Of a DNA stretch of 64,000 nucleotides, positions 17,351-26,397 are shown piece after piece (position 1 is the stretch's first letter; every line of letters begins with the position of its first letter). The DNA comes from Leptospira jelokensis (GTDB lineage: Bacteria > Spirochaetota > Leptospiria > Leptospirales > Leptospiraceae), in the NCBI RefSeq assembly GCF_004769635.1, contig NZ_RQGH01000013.1:10130-74129 (forward strand), in the 5' to 3' direction. The notes under the pieces are model-generated. The model made no database searches. It was given only the letters and a program-made list of their open reading frames with translations, and was not told the DNA's origin. A program made the translations under genes and the position numbers.

Positions 17351-17824
17351 TCACGCCGAACCGTATCCCTTCCATTGGATGACGACCGAACGAAATTGTT
17401 CCCTTTCCTTTGGCGTTCGCCCTTGGATGGGTTCTAAATATTGGCAAAGTATCATTTTGGGGTTCACTCCCCTGGAGATGAGATGTTTTTTAATCCCTTG
17501 CACCCGTTCTTTTACAAGCCTTCGGTTTTTCGCCAAGTTTCCCGTGGTATCCGCCGACCCAATCAATGTGACAGAATCTAACGATTGTGATAAATAATGG
17601 GAAACGGAATCTTTCCATTTTTGTACTTCGTTTGGTGCCAATTCAGATCTACCGGCATCGAAATAAACTACGGTTTCAGCAGAAAAAGGTGGTAAGGATC
17701 CTTTTGCTCCTTTGGACAAATTGTACGATTCTTGTCCCATTGGTTCACTTCCCTTCCCATTTTTTGGCCAAAGCCAATAAAAAACAAAGGGCAAACTAAC
17801 TAAGATTAGGGAAATCCAAAACAT
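17351..17824 (-). CDS. OmpA-domain protein with N-terminal membrane anchor
   Basis: 157 residues. One N-terminal hydrophobic segment (residues 2-18) is followed by a short linker and an OmpA/MotB-type peptidoglycan-binding domain. The domain shows VVYFDAGRSELAP, TLIGSADTTGN with the conserved Asp, and EQFRSVVI with the conserved Arg that together hold diaminopimelate. The protein probably sits in the inner membrane facing the periplasm and binds peptidoglycan. It is divergent from the lipoprotein gene at 17907. Confidence 0.78.
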   Translation of the reverse strand: MFWISLILVSLPFVFYWLWPKNGKGSEPMGQESYNLSKGAKGSLPPFSAETVVYFDAGRSELAPNEVQKWKDSVSHYLSQSLDSVTLIGSADTTGNLAKNRRLVKERVQGIKKHLISRGVNPKMILCQYLEPIQGRTPKEREQFRSVVIQWKGYGSA

Positions 17825-17870
17825 ACAACGATTAGACTCTGCAAAACCCGCTCATTATTTTACAAACCGC

Positions 17871-17899
17871 TAGACAATTTTCCTTACGTTTGGTAAAAT
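17871..17899 (+). promoter_or_regulatory. Putative promoter giving a leaderless lipoprotein mRNA
   Basis: TAGACA (17871-17876) and TAAAAT (17894-17899) are spaced by 17 bases. The expected transcript start, about 7 bases after the -10 box, coincides with the ATG at 17907. No ribosome-binding sequence precedes this ATG, which fits a leaderless message. Confidence 0.45.
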
Positions 17900-17906
17900 T
17901 ATTTCC

Positions 17907-20195
17907 ATGCCTTGGTTACGATCGACATTTATCACCTACTGTTTGTTGATCGGAGTTTTCTTCCAATGCAAACCAGCAGACCTCTCGAATGCCTGTGATG
18001 CCAAAACCGATTCCTTTCTTTTGGGAAGTATCATTCGTTATGTGACAGGGGACCGTTCCCCATCATGCCTCCCTTCCTTTGATTTCCAAGACCTTTGGGG
18101 AGTGTTCCGTGGCACATCGGGTTTCCAATCTGCCAATGCCATCACGAGTTTCAATGAACAAATCATCATCGGTGGGAACTTCCAGTACCTTGGGCCATCG
18201 ACTGGAAATGTTGTCTATTTAGAAACTGCCAATGGAAATATTTTGCCAAATCGTTATTGCCCTTACCTAAAAGTTTCAGGAGCTACTTACACAGCGATAT
18301 CCGATGGGAGTGGCGGTTTTTACATAGGTGGTGCTTTCTATAGTGTCCAAAGGGAAGATCGGTCGAGCATCGCCCATATCCTTCCTGGTTGCCAATTGGA
18401 TCGGAACTTTAAAACTCCAGTTGATGATACAAGAGAAGTGAGGGCCTTCCTCTTAAGAGGGGACTCTTTATATGTGGGAGGTAACTTTACCAATTGGGAT
18501 GGGAATACAAATTACACTCATCTTGTTCGATTGAATCGATACACGGGAGCTTTGGAACCAGATTTTAATCTCCAGGTGGATGATCCAGTCTTTGATTTGG
18601 ATTCCGATCTTGATGCGATGTACATCTGTGGAAGTTTCGCAAATATAAGCGGACTCAGTCGAAGGAATTTAGCTAAGTATCATTTTGTATCGGGAGCCGT
18701 TGTCTCATCCTTTAACCCTGGTGTTGACGGTGGGGTTTGCCTTGACCTTCATTACGGAACCGACGTTGCAGGTAGCCCCAATATTTATGCAGTGGGTGAC
18801 AGTTTATCCATTTCACCCCTGGTCAATGCGTTCTCAGTGTACCCAGATGGGACAGTCACAGCTTGGACACCCAATGTAAACTCGAATGTCCGCTCCGTAC
18901 AACAGTATGGGAATACGATTTACCTAGGAGGACAGTTTACAACTGTTAACGGTGGGACAGCCGCTGCTAATTTAGTTTCCGTAAACAATAACACTGGTAC
19001 GGCGATCTCCACAAATTTTGTTGTGAATGGAGAGGTGGCCTCTCTCCAGGTAATTGAGAATACATTGTATATCAGTGGGAGTTTCACTTCCATCAAATCA
19101 GTTCCAAGGAATTATGTAGCGGCTTTGGACCTCCCAAGTGAAGGTGTGACTGCGTTTGATCCCAAGTATGATAATACCATCACGAATCCTGGTGCACGTT
19201 TTGTTCCCGCAGGCAATGGAGTGATCCTCGTCGCCTCAAACCGTTCCACCGTCAATGTGACAGCCCGTAGTAATTTTGCAGTGATCGACGAATACACAGG
19301 GAAACCGATCGAAGGCACACCTTACTTTGATATGCCGATCAAATCCCTCCTACGCATTGACAATCGATTGTTTGTGGGAGGTTCTTTTACCAATGTGCAA
19401 GGCCAATCAAAAAATGCATTTGTGGTCTTAGATCTACCACATTACACAATCAATGCGAATAGCCCCACTGTGGCGGGGGGAACGATGGAAGTTCGGTCCA
19501 TTACAAGTGATGAAACGCAAGTTTATGCAGTTGGCAATGCAATCACAACTGTAAATGCTGCCACAAGGAACAATGCCTTTGCATTGAATACAACAGACCT
19601 CTCTTTAACCAATTGGAATCCCAATTTGAATGGAGCGGGAAATTCTGTATTGGCTGTGAATGATTTGGTTTTCATTGGTGGGGCTTATCTTGGAATCAAC
19701 GGAGATGGATCAACCTTTCGATACCAAGCCGTGGATAAAACGAATGGAACCAAAAGGCAGGTCCCATCAGGTAGCATTTTCCCAAATGCATCTGTCAACA
19801 CACAAACATTAGTGGGTGACAAAATCTTTTTAGGAGGTGAATTTACCTCGATTGGAACAGGGTATAGTTATTTGGCTGCTTACAACCTAACAACCCAAAG
19901 TTATGAACCACCTTCCCTACTTTACGCAGATAATTTTGTCAAATACATTGCTTCCTATCCTGATGGGAATGTTTTCATAGGTGGGGATTTTACGGTGCTC
20001 AATGCTTCCACAATTTATAACAAATTTGGAGTGTACAATTCGTATTCGAATGCCTTGTCTCCTTGGAATGCGAGAGTGAATGATGCTGTGCTTTCCTCAC
20101 ATCCAAAAAATGGAAAGTACTACTTGGGTGGGTTATTTCAAAACGCAGTCAAAAATACATATGGAGGCTTGTTTCGTACTCATTTGAATGAATGA
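17907..20195 (+). CDS. Lipoprotein with delta-60/beta-propeller repeats (copy 1)
   Basis: 762 residues. A lipoprotein signal peptide ends at Cys21 (GVFFQC). The rest is a repeat array in which units such as LYVGGNFT, IYLGGQFT and LFVGGSFT recur about every 45-60 residues, the signature of delta-60/DUF5122 beta-propeller repeats, also seen in Rax2-like proteins. It is probably exposed on the outer membrane; ligand unknown. A close paralogue follows directly: both share the segment KPADL through TGDRSPSCLP after the lipid-anchored Cys. This points to tandem duplication. Confidence 0.75.
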   Translation: MPWLRSTFITYCLLIGVFFQCKPADLSNACDAKTDSFLLGSIIRYVTGDRSPSCLPSFDFQDLWGVFRGTSGFQSANAITSFNEQIIIGGNFQYLGPSTGNVVYLETANGNILPNRYCPYLKVSGATYTAISDGSGGFYIGGAFYSVQREDRSSIAHILPGCQLDRNFKTPVDDTREVRAFLLRGDSLYVGGNFTNWDGNTNYTHLVRLNRYTGALEPDFNLQVDDPVFDLDSDLDAMYICGSFANISGLSRRNLAKYHFVSGAVVSSFNPGVDGGVCLDLHYGTDVAGSPNIYAVGDSLSISPLVNAFSVYPDGTVTAWTPNVNSNVRSVQQYGNTIYLGGQFTTVNGGTAAANLVSVNNNTGTAISTNFVVNGEVASLQVIENTLYISGSFTSIKSVPRNYVAALDLPSEGVTAFDPKYDNTITNPGARFVPAGNGVILVASNRSTVNVTARSNFAVIDEYTGKPIEGTPYFDMPIKSLLRIDNRLFVGGSFTNVQGQSKNAFVVLDLPHYTINANSPTVAGGTMEVRSITSDETQVYAVGNAITTVNAATRNNAFALNTTDLSLTNWNPNLNGAGNSVLAVNDLVFIGGAYLGINGDGSTFRYQAVDKTNGTKRQVPSGSIFPNASVNTQTLVGDKIFLGGEFTSIGTGYSYLAAYNLTTQSYEPPSLLYADNFVKYIASYPDGNVFIGGDFTVLNASTIYNKFGVYNSYSNALSPWNARVNDAVLSSHPKNGKYYLGGLFQNAVKNTYGGLFRTHLNE

Positions 20196-20286
20196 CGTGC
20201 ATTTCGTTTGGAACGAAACACATTGTACTAGATATAACGACAGAATAGAAAAAGCAAACACTCGACAGAAAACCTGCCTTTTTAGA

Positions 20287-22599
20287 ATGGAATCCATGCG
20301 TCCTTTGGCAAAAAATTTCTATTTATCGATTTTCCTTGTTCTCATTGCAATGGCATCCACCAATTGCAAACCAGCCGACTTAGAAAGTACCTGCGATGTC
20401 AAATCGGAATCTTTTTTATTGGCTTCCCTCGTGAGACTTGCCACAGGAGACCGGTCGCCTTCCTGTTTGCCTGCCTTTAGTTTTTTAGAGGAATGGGGGG
20501 TGTATGTATCGACTTCGATTCCAAAAGTTCGTTCGATTTTATCCTACCGCAATCATATCTTAATGGGAGGTGACTTCAATAAAGTTGGCCTTTCGACAGG
20601 GAGTGTGGCCATTCTCGACAAACATTCAGGGACAGCGATCCCAAGTCGGTTCTGTCCCTTCCTCAAAGTGAAAGGAGAAACCTATGCAGCAGTTCCTGAC
20701 GGGAGCGGAGGATTTTACATCGGCGGAACTTTCACACACGTGCAAGGGATCAAAAGGAGCCAAGTTGCCCATATTTTGCCTGGATGCCAATTAGATCCAA
20801 ATTTTAATGTAACAGAAGATGCATCGAGAAGCGTTTACACACTCCATGTATTAGGTGATAATTTATACGTTGGTGGAAATTTTGCAAGTTGGGGATCGAA
20901 TCCACAATCAAATATTGCATCTGTCAATCGTTATACGGGAGAATTAAATACAGGATTTTTCCCTGGTGCCATGAACAATTATGTTTATTCTATTGTGTCT
21001 TTTGGCAATTCTCTTTTTATAGGTGGGTCATTCGATACAATCGGAGCCGTAAGACTTGGAATCGCAAAACTCAATGCAACAACAGGTGTTGTGGATACAA
21101 GTTTTACAAGTCAATTGAATGTTGGTGGTGCAGCATTTGATTTGAATATGGGTACCGACTCCCAAGGGAGTCCTGTATTATATGTGGGTGGTTCCTTTTC
21201 CACGCCAAGGAACAATGCGACGGCCTTTTACCCAGACGGAACACTCACTTCTTGGGCTCCGAACCCAAATGCTCCAGTAGAAGCCATCCAACAATATGAA
21301 AACACTGTCTACTTAGGAGGGAGTTTTACTTCAGTCCTTGGTGCACCAACGGCCAATTTTTTAGTAGGTGTAGACAATGGGTCGGGCACTGCAGTCAAAA
21401 ATGATTTTGCCATTGACCTTACTGTCACATCTCTCCACCTCGTTGGAAACCAGTTGTATGCCTTAGGACAGTTTACGATGGCAAAAGGAATCTCGAGGAA
21501 TTATGCAGCGGCATTTGAAGTTCCAAGCGGAGCACTCACCAATTGGAATCCTTCCTTAGATGAAGCAGTTTCCAATCCAGGAGGAGCTGTGATCCCTTTT
21601 GGAAACGACGTGGTACTCGGATTCAATCGGTATGGAGTGAACCTGATTCCGAAAAAACATTTCGTGGTGTTTGATGAAGCAACAGGTTATCCCTTAGACA
21701 ACACCCCTGAATTTGACTTCGGAATTGTTACGATGCATTTGAAAGGGGATCGCTTGTTTCTCGGTGGGAGTTTTCGAACCATCAATGGAATCAGTCGGAA
21801 TTCATTTGCGGCTTTAGATTTACCTCACTACCAATTGAATCCAATGGACGTACAAATACCGGGAATAACGGGTGATATCCGAGCCATCGCAAGTGGGAAT
21901 GGTCAGGTTTATTTTGGTGGGGATGGTTTTACAACGGTTAGTGGGCAAACTCGAAATCGAGTCGCGGCCATATCGGAAGAAACACTGGCACTCACCCAAT
22001 GGAACCCCAATGTTGATGTGACTGGCATTGTAAGCTCACTGCTTGTCGTAGGTGATGCCGTTTTTATCGGAGGATTGTATACAAGTCTCAATGGAAACAA
22101 TACAATCCAATATTACCGAGCCGTTGATACCGTCACTGGAACGGCAATCTCTTTGCCTTCCACTACTAATTATCCACAAAACGATGTGATGGTTCAAACT
22201 TTGTATGATGGAAAAATTTACCTGGGTGGAAGTTTCACTACAATCTCAGGCCTAGGTGCCTTTAACAATTTTGCGATTTATGATTTTGCGACAAACTCAT
22301 ACCAAAACTCCATTTATGCAAACGGATTTGTGAATGCCATCACACCTGCTCCTGATGGAAGGGTTCTCGTAGGTGGTTCGTTCACTGGCTTAAATGGTTC
22401 CACCACAACGCCAAACGTGAGCGCCTTCCAAACAGGTTCTTACAACATCCTAAATTGGGCACCGAACCCTGATAGTACGGTCTACACTAGCTTCTATCAT
22501 AATGGAAAATGGTATGTGGGGGGAGAATTTAAAGATGCCTTTAACAAGGCCTATGGTGGATTTTTTCGCACCGACCTAAACGAACCACCTAGCAACTAA
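20287..22599 (+). CDS. Lipoprotein with delta-60/beta-propeller repeats (copy 2)
   Basis: About 770 residues. The start is placed at ATG 20287 (or 20296), because a lipoprotein signal (FLVLIAMASTNC) begins there; the frame is open back to 20188 but that extension is hydrophilic and does not look like a signal peptide. The repeat organisation is the same as in copy 1 (LYVGGNF, LFIGGSF, VYLGGSFT, LFLGGSFRT). The two are clearly homologous over their whole length but well diverged. A surface or periplasmic binding role is inferred; no enzyme motif is seen. Confidence 0.72.
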   Translation: MESMRPLAKNFYLSIFLVLIAMASTNCKPADLESTCDVKSESFLLASLVRLATGDRSPSCLPAFSFLEEWGVYVSTSIPKVRSILSYRNHILMGGDFNKVGLSTGSVAILDKHSGTAIPSRFCPFLKVKGETYAAVPDGSGGFYIGGTFTHVQGIKRSQVAHILPGCQLDPNFNVTEDASRSVYTLHVLGDNLYVGGNFASWGSNPQSNIASVNRYTGELNTGFFPGAMNNYVYSIVSFGNSLFIGGSFDTIGAVRLGIAKLNATTGVVDTSFTSQLNVGGAAFDLNMGTDSQGSPVLYVGGSFSTPRNNATAFYPDGTLTSWAPNPNAPVEAIQQYENTVYLGGSFTSVLGAPTANFLVGVDNGSGTAVKNDFAIDLTVTSLHLVGNQLYALGQFTMAKGISRNYAAAFEVPSGALTNWNPSLDEAVSNPGGAVIPFGNDVVLGFNRYGVNLIPKKHFVVFDEATGYPLDNTPEFDFGIVTMHLKGDRLFLGGSFRTINGISRNSFAALDLPHYQLNPMDVQIPGITGDIRAIASGNGQVYFGGDGFTTVSGQTRNRVAAISEETLALTQWNPNVDVTGIVSSLLVVGDAVFIGGLYTSLNGNNTIQYYRAVDTVTGTAISLPSTTNYPQNDVMVQTLYDGKIYLGGSFTTISGLGAFNNFAIYDFATNSYQNSIYANGFVNAITPAPDGRVLVGGSFTGLNGSTTTPNVSAFQTGSYNILNWAPNPDSTVYTSFYHNGKWYVGGEFKDAFNKAYGGFFRTDLNEPPSN

Positions 22600-22681
22600 C
22601 AAAATTCGATCCAACAATCTTTGTATTTTTGATCGAGATAGACAGGGTGAGAGAATTTTGGGAATTGAATATGGATTCGAA

Positions 22682-23626
22682 TCAAGTTTTGGACTTTGGT
22701 TTTGGTTTGCGTTTCAAAATAAACTGGATTGCTTCTTCTCCTTTTTTGGCACCGAGGTAAGCCGTTTGGTACAATTTGTTGCGGATCGTCGTGGTGAGTT
22801 TCACCGGTAGTGGTTTATCAGGGGCTACGGTGATGATCTTCACACCTTTCGGTGGCTGTACCACAATCTCACGTGCTAAATTGAAATGGAAGTGGTGGAA
22901 CTTTCGCATCATACGGCGAATGGTTCTGTGTTTGGGAAACGCAAGCAGGCTGGTAAGCCTTGTGAGTGGACCCGAGATATGACGTATCGGTGAATTCATC
23001 ACTACTACAATTTCTTTATAACCCGCTTCAATGATATCTTGGATGGGCAATGGATTGAGGATTGCTGCATCCGAATACAATTTTCCATCTAACTTATGTT
23101 TACCGCGAGTGGCGATGGGGAGGGAGGTTGCTGCTTTTAATAAATCAAAAACATTATTTGATGTGGCTTTGATGTATTCAACAGAATGTGTGTGCAAATT
23201 GCTCACTGCGATCACAAAATGTGGGAGTTTTTTCGAATCGAGGGTTTCCGATTCCAACCTAACTTTTTTACGAAAGATAAAATCAATAAGGTATTCTTGG
23301 TTGAGTAAGGTTTTCCCTTGGAAGGGATGGAAGAGGGAAATGAGTTTTCTTCCAGAAAGGTGTCTGTACCAAACAGCTAACGCTTTTTCACTTTTGATGG
23401 GTTCTGGTTTTGGCATGGATACATAATACGCCGCAGCGCAGGCCCCAGATGACACTCCCACCACCAAATCAAAGTAATTTGGACTGAGGAAGCGGTTCCA
23501 AGCATACAACACTCCCCCAGAAAAAGCGCCCTTCATCCCACCACCTTCTACGAGTAAGGCTCTTTTTGCCCCCTTCGCTTTTGGGATTTGGTGAGTCTCT
23601 GTTGTTTCTGCTGGTTTTTTAGCCAT
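22682..23626 (-). CDS. Patatin-like phospholipase
   Basis: About 314 residues from ATG 23626; a TTG at 23695 would add 23 residues of unremarkable sequence. The patatin Ser-Asp dyad is visible: oxyanion loop EGGGMKGAFSGG, nucleophile motif GVSSG, and the Asp in YSDAAI (the usual DGG/DGA is here DAA). It is cytoplasmic or membrane-associated, with no signal peptide; the C-terminus is very basic (KRKPKPKSK). It probably hydrolyses acyl lipids. It converges with the lipoprotein gene at 22599; the 82 bases between show no clear terminator. Confidence 0.8.
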   Translation of the reverse strand: MAKKPAETTETHQIPKAKGAKRALLVEGGGMKGAFSGGVLYAWNRFLSPNYFDLVVGVSSGACAAAYYVSMPKPEPIKSEKALAVWYRHLSGRKLISLFHPFQGKTLLNQEYLIDFIFRKKVRLESETLDSKKLPHFVIAVSNLHTHSVEYIKATSNNVFDLLKAATSLPIATRGKHKLDGKLYSDAAILNPLPIQDIIEAGYKEIVVVMNSPIRHISGPLTRLTSLLAFPKHRTIRRMMRKFHHFHFNLAREIVVQPPKGVKIITVAPDKPLPVKLTTTIRNKLYQTAYLGAKKGEEAIQFILKRKPKPKSKT

Positions 23627-23710
23627 CTCACTGTCAGAGTTCCTGCCCCCAGATTTCGTTGCAAAAAAGTTTAAAAAAAAATGGCGGGAGGACAATAAAT
23701 TTTGCTACGA

Positions 23711-24286
23711 ATGCAATTGATTTGTATGCTCGGGGTACGGACAATTGAAGTCACAGTAGAAGGGATTTTGGTCAAAGGGACCTTGCAGTGGTCAACCAAG
23801 TCCTTTTACCAATTGGAACTCTTCGAACCCTACCTTGGTCCCGTCTTCACCTTTTCCTTTCCCAAACTTTTCCCTCCCTTCCCAGAAGAGTCCCTTCTCG
23901 AAATTGACCAAAATGCAAAAAGCCACCTCCGCACTTTGTTTTATAAATGTGAGTCTCTAAAAAAGGAAATCCCTAAGTTTGAAAGAGCAATCAAAGAGTT
24001 TTGGTTGGAACTCCAATCAATCCCCGTACTTTCCCCAAGTGAGTGGAAAGAAAAAAATGAGTATTTAAAACAGGCCTTACAAGAAGGTTATATGGACCAT
24101 GACATATACGAAAAAACAATTTTTGATCTAACATCTGTCATGGAAAAAAAACAAAATGAACGCGAGAAACGTTGCGAAACGTTTTTATCTCAGTACCTTC
24201 CCGAGTTTTCTCACTTACAAAATCATTTTTCATGGATTCGTTTTTGTTATGAATTCACTGAAAAAAAACACTTACTGCTTCTTTAA
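23711..24286 (+). CDS. Hypothetical protein
   Basis: About 191 residues from ATG 23711; TTG 23702 and ATG 23726 are alternatives and none has a clear ribosome-binding site. The N-terminal half is rich in Phe and Pro; the second half is a charged helical region. No signal peptide or known domain. It lies just upstream of the DUF1577/PilZ gene on the same strand, but a separate promoter seems to precede that gene. Confidence 0.5.
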   Translation: MQLICMLGVRTIEVTVEGILVKGTLQWSTKSFYQLELFEPYLGPVFTFSFPKLFPPFPEESLLEIDQNAKSHLRTLFYKCESLKKEIPKFERAIKEFWLELQSIPVLSPSEWKEKNEYLKQALQEGYMDHDIYEKTIFDLTSVMEKKQNEREKRCETFLSQYLPEFSHLQNHFSWIRFCYEFTEKKHLLLL

Positions 24287-24299
24287 AAATTCGTTTTTC

Positions 24300-24328
24300 T
24301 TGCCAAAGAGATGCGTGTGAACTTTACT
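24300..24328 (+). promoter_or_regulatory. Putative promoter for the DUF1577/PilZ gene
   Basis: TTGCCA (24300-24305) and TTTACT (24323-24328) lie 17 bases apart. The predicted transcript start is about 3 bases before ATG 24338, which has no ribosome-binding sequence. This would be another nearly leaderless message and supports the upstream ATG. Confidence 0.35.
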
Positions 24329-24337
24329 TTCCTATAG

Positions 24338-25519
24338 ATGGGAAATTTATTTCCCATCCGAACTCAATCGAACTGGAAATTAGCTATGCGACCAATGGAC
24401 CAAATCACAGGCAAAGAACAAAAACACCATGTGATCTTACACTATCTTATGAACCAAGAAATGAAGGCCAATTGGAATGGTCAGGTGCAAACCATGACTG
24501 TTTTACAAGAAGTGCCTGGTGGTGAGGAGATCATCGTACAATGGAATGAAGTTTGGGTACTTGCCGAAGGTTCCACCATTGTTCTTTCCAAATTGCTTGC
24601 ACGTTACTTAGAACTGCATTGCACCTTTGTCAAACAACTAGCACCTCATAAAGTCCAACTCCGCGTTGAAAAAGTCCTCATTGCAAAAAAAGAAAGATTA
24701 AACCCAAGGTTTACCATCACAGAGGAAGGCATTGTCAATGTGACAAACATTGTCAGCTCCAAAACCATCATAGAAGCCAACATGTTCAATATCCCTACAC
24801 TCGTACGTGTTAATTTTGAAGACTATCGCAAACGAATGATGGTTCGTTCTGGAGAAGCAGGGACCATGGATATCTTCAAATCGGGTATGGAACGAAAGTT
24901 TGATGTTGTCAAATCCACACAAAAAATCCTCTACATCAAAGATGCAACAAATCCAGAAAGTTATAAAATGGACGACGAGGGTTTTATCAATTACGAAGAT
25001 GATATCGAGGACAATGTCGAAAAACTCGCGTTTGCTGCTCGTGACAAAAAAATTAAGTCCGAACTCATTCTCCCAATCTTGTACAAAAATGAATTAGAAG
25101 AAATCATACCCATTGGGTATTACTTTTTGCAAACAAAAGATAAATCCATAACTGAGGATGATCTCAAATTTTACCAAACCCAAATTGCCGAGATGATCGA
25201 ACGGATCAAAGATGCAAACTTAATGACAACAGTGGAAAAATTTCCTGTCATAGACCTTTCGGCAACTGGACTCAAACTGAGGGTGAAGAACAGCAATTTG
25301 GTGGAAACACTTCCAAAACAAAAAGGCATTTTACTTGAACTTGTATTCAAACTGCAAACCCCATTTCGTTTTTTTGGAAAAATCGCTTGGGCACATAAAG
25401 AAGAAACTGGTGATTTATTAGTGGGAATTGAATTTTCAGGGAAACGAAGTTATGCGGAGAAAGTTCGTTTTGAAGAAAACATCGAAATCATCAAAAACAA
25501 CGGAAGGACTGCGGCGTAA
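24338..25519 (+). CDS. DUF1577 family protein with C-terminal PilZ-like domain
   Basis: 393 residues from ATG 24338 (ATG 24386 is an alternative). It resembles the Leptospira-typical DUF1577 family. The last 110 residues look like a PilZ domain: DLSATGLKLRV corresponds to the D/NxSxxG motif, followed by a beta-barrel-like end (IAWAHKEETGDLLVGIEFSG). The RxxxR part of a c-di-GMP site is not obvious just before it, so nucleotide binding is uncertain. No signal peptide. A role in c-di-GMP-linked control of motility or surface traits is inference. Confidence 0.65.
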   Translation: MGNLFPIRTQSNWKLAMRPMDQITGKEQKHHVILHYLMNQEMKANWNGQVQTMTVLQEVPGGEEIIVQWNEVWVLAEGSTIVLSKLLARYLELHCTFVKQLAPHKVQLRVEKVLIAKKERLNPRFTITEEGIVNVTNIVSSKTIIEANMFNIPTLVRVNFEDYRKRMMVRSGEAGTMDIFKSGMERKFDVVKSTQKILYIKDATNPESYKMDDEGFINYEDDIEDNVEKLAFAARDKKIKSELILPILYKNELEEIIPIGYYFLQTKDKSITEDDLKFYQTQIAEMIERIKDANLMTTVEKFPVIDLSATGLKLRVKNSNLVETLPKQKGILLELVFKLQTPFRFFGKIAWAHKEETGDLLVGIEFSGKRSYAEKVRFEENIEIIKNNGRTAA

Positions 25520-25523
25520 TCGT

Positions 25524-25883
25524 TTATCTGATTTCCAACTTGATTGTTTTTGTGAATTTTGGAATTTCATAAACACAAACATAGTATAACATCTTTAAGT
25601 CGATGTAGTCGTAGGCACGAGCCAAATCCTTTTGCCACATTGTATCCATTTTGTCCCACGGCAGGTTTGGATACTTTTGTTTTTCTGACTGAGGGATTTT
25701 TAAGGATTCGGTTTGGATGGTTTTTAACATTTCTTCTGCAAAAAAACTATCATGTTCCCCTTCCAAAAATTCTTGGATTTGGTTTCGCAGGATAAACGAT
25801 TCCAATTCCTTACAATAAAAAACGAGTTCGTGAAACATAGTTTCACCATAATTTAGGAAGTTCCTTCGGCTAGTTTTTTTCAT
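25524..25883 (-). CDS. HepT/DUF86-like helical protein, catalytic motif degenerate
   Basis: 119 residues from ATG 25883 (a TTG at 25889 is also in frame). The helical pattern and the PWDKMDTMW segment recall HepT/DUF86 RNases (ipWr.i.gmRN), but the RxxxxHxY catalytic motif is replaced by KDLARAY, with no His. No MntA-type nucleotidyltransferase gene lies beside it, so a toxin-antitoxin pair is unlikely. The start faces the start of the FKBP gene 38 bases away. Fold call tentative, gene itself likely real. Confidence 0.45.
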   Translation of the reverse strand: MKKTSRRNFLNYGETMFHELVFYCKELESFILRNQIQEFLEGEHDSFFAEEMLKTIQTESLKIPQSEKQKYPNLPWDKMDTMWQKDLARAYDYIDLKMLYYVCVYEIPKFTKTIKLEIR

Positions 25884-25921
25884 TGGCAAAGTTTTTGGTT
25901 TTTCCTACCCTTTCCATCAAT

Positions 25922-26311
25922 ATGAAGTCATTCCTTTCCCTAACAGTTTCCCTATTCTTTTTCCTCACAGTTCCGCTGGTTCCCGCAGAAAAGGATTTCC
26001 AAATCATTGATCTTGTCGTTGGGAAAGGGGACGAAGCGTTTTCTGGTTCTTATGTGACGGTTCACTATGTAGGTCGATTGACCAATGGGACCAAATTTGA
26101 TAGTTCAAGAGACCGAAACCGCCCGTTTGAATTCAATTTGGGCGCAGGCGAAGTGGTCAAAGGTTGGGACAAAGGTGTGAAAGGCATGCGTGTGGGTGGC
26201 AAACGAAAGCTCATCATCCCACCAGAGCTTGGCTATGGAAGCAAACAAGTGGGGAATATCCCACCCAATTCCACTCTTATCTTTGAAGTGGAACTCCTCA
26301 AAATCTATTAA
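25922..26311 (+). CDS. FKBP-type peptidyl-prolyl isomerase, exported
   Basis: About 129 residues from ATG 25922, where a signal peptide begins (hydrophobic residues 4-20, then PAEKDF). The FKBP domain fills the rest: VTVHYVGRLTNGTKFDSS, FNLGAGEVVKGWDKGVKGM and PPELGYGS, with the Tyr, Asp, Trp and Tyr pocket residues retained. It is a periplasmic or outer-membrane protein-folding catalyst. The longer frame from TTG 25883 is rejected because the signal peptide would be buried. Confidence 0.9.
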   Translation: MKSFLSLTVSLFFFLTVPLVPAEKDFQIIDLVVGKGDEAFSGSYVTVHYVGRLTNGTKFDSSRDRNRPFEFNLGAGEVVKGWDKGVKGMRVGGKRKLIIPPELGYGSKQVGNIPPNSTLIFEVELLKIY

Positions 26312-26360
26312 AGTACAGTTTGCACAAATTGGAAAGGGAGTTTCTCTTGGGCGAAATTCC

Positions 26361-26388
26361 TTGACAATCCCTAGAATCATTCTATGTT
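26361..26388 (+). promoter_or_regulatory. Putative promoter for the YHYH lipoprotein operon
   Basis: A perfect TTGACA (26361-26366) is followed after 16 bases by TATGTT (26383-26388). The predicted transcript start lies within about 3 bases of ATG 26398, which lacks a ribosome-binding sequence. This is a near-leaderless arrangement. Confidence 0.5.
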
Positions 26389-26397
26389 GAACCCCTT

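Noticed and set aside
20188..20286. Earlier start of the second beta-propeller lipoprotein
   Set aside because: The extension is hydrophilic and would bury the lipoprotein signal peptide that begins at 20287 or 20296.
22668..22690. tRNA-like sequence with a TTCGAATC core
   Set aside because: No acceptor stem or cloverleaf can be formed around it; other TTCGAATC-like sites in the window fail in the same way.
25524..25883. HepT/MntA toxin-antitoxin pair
   Set aside because: No nucleotidyltransferase gene is adjacent and the catalytic motif is lost.
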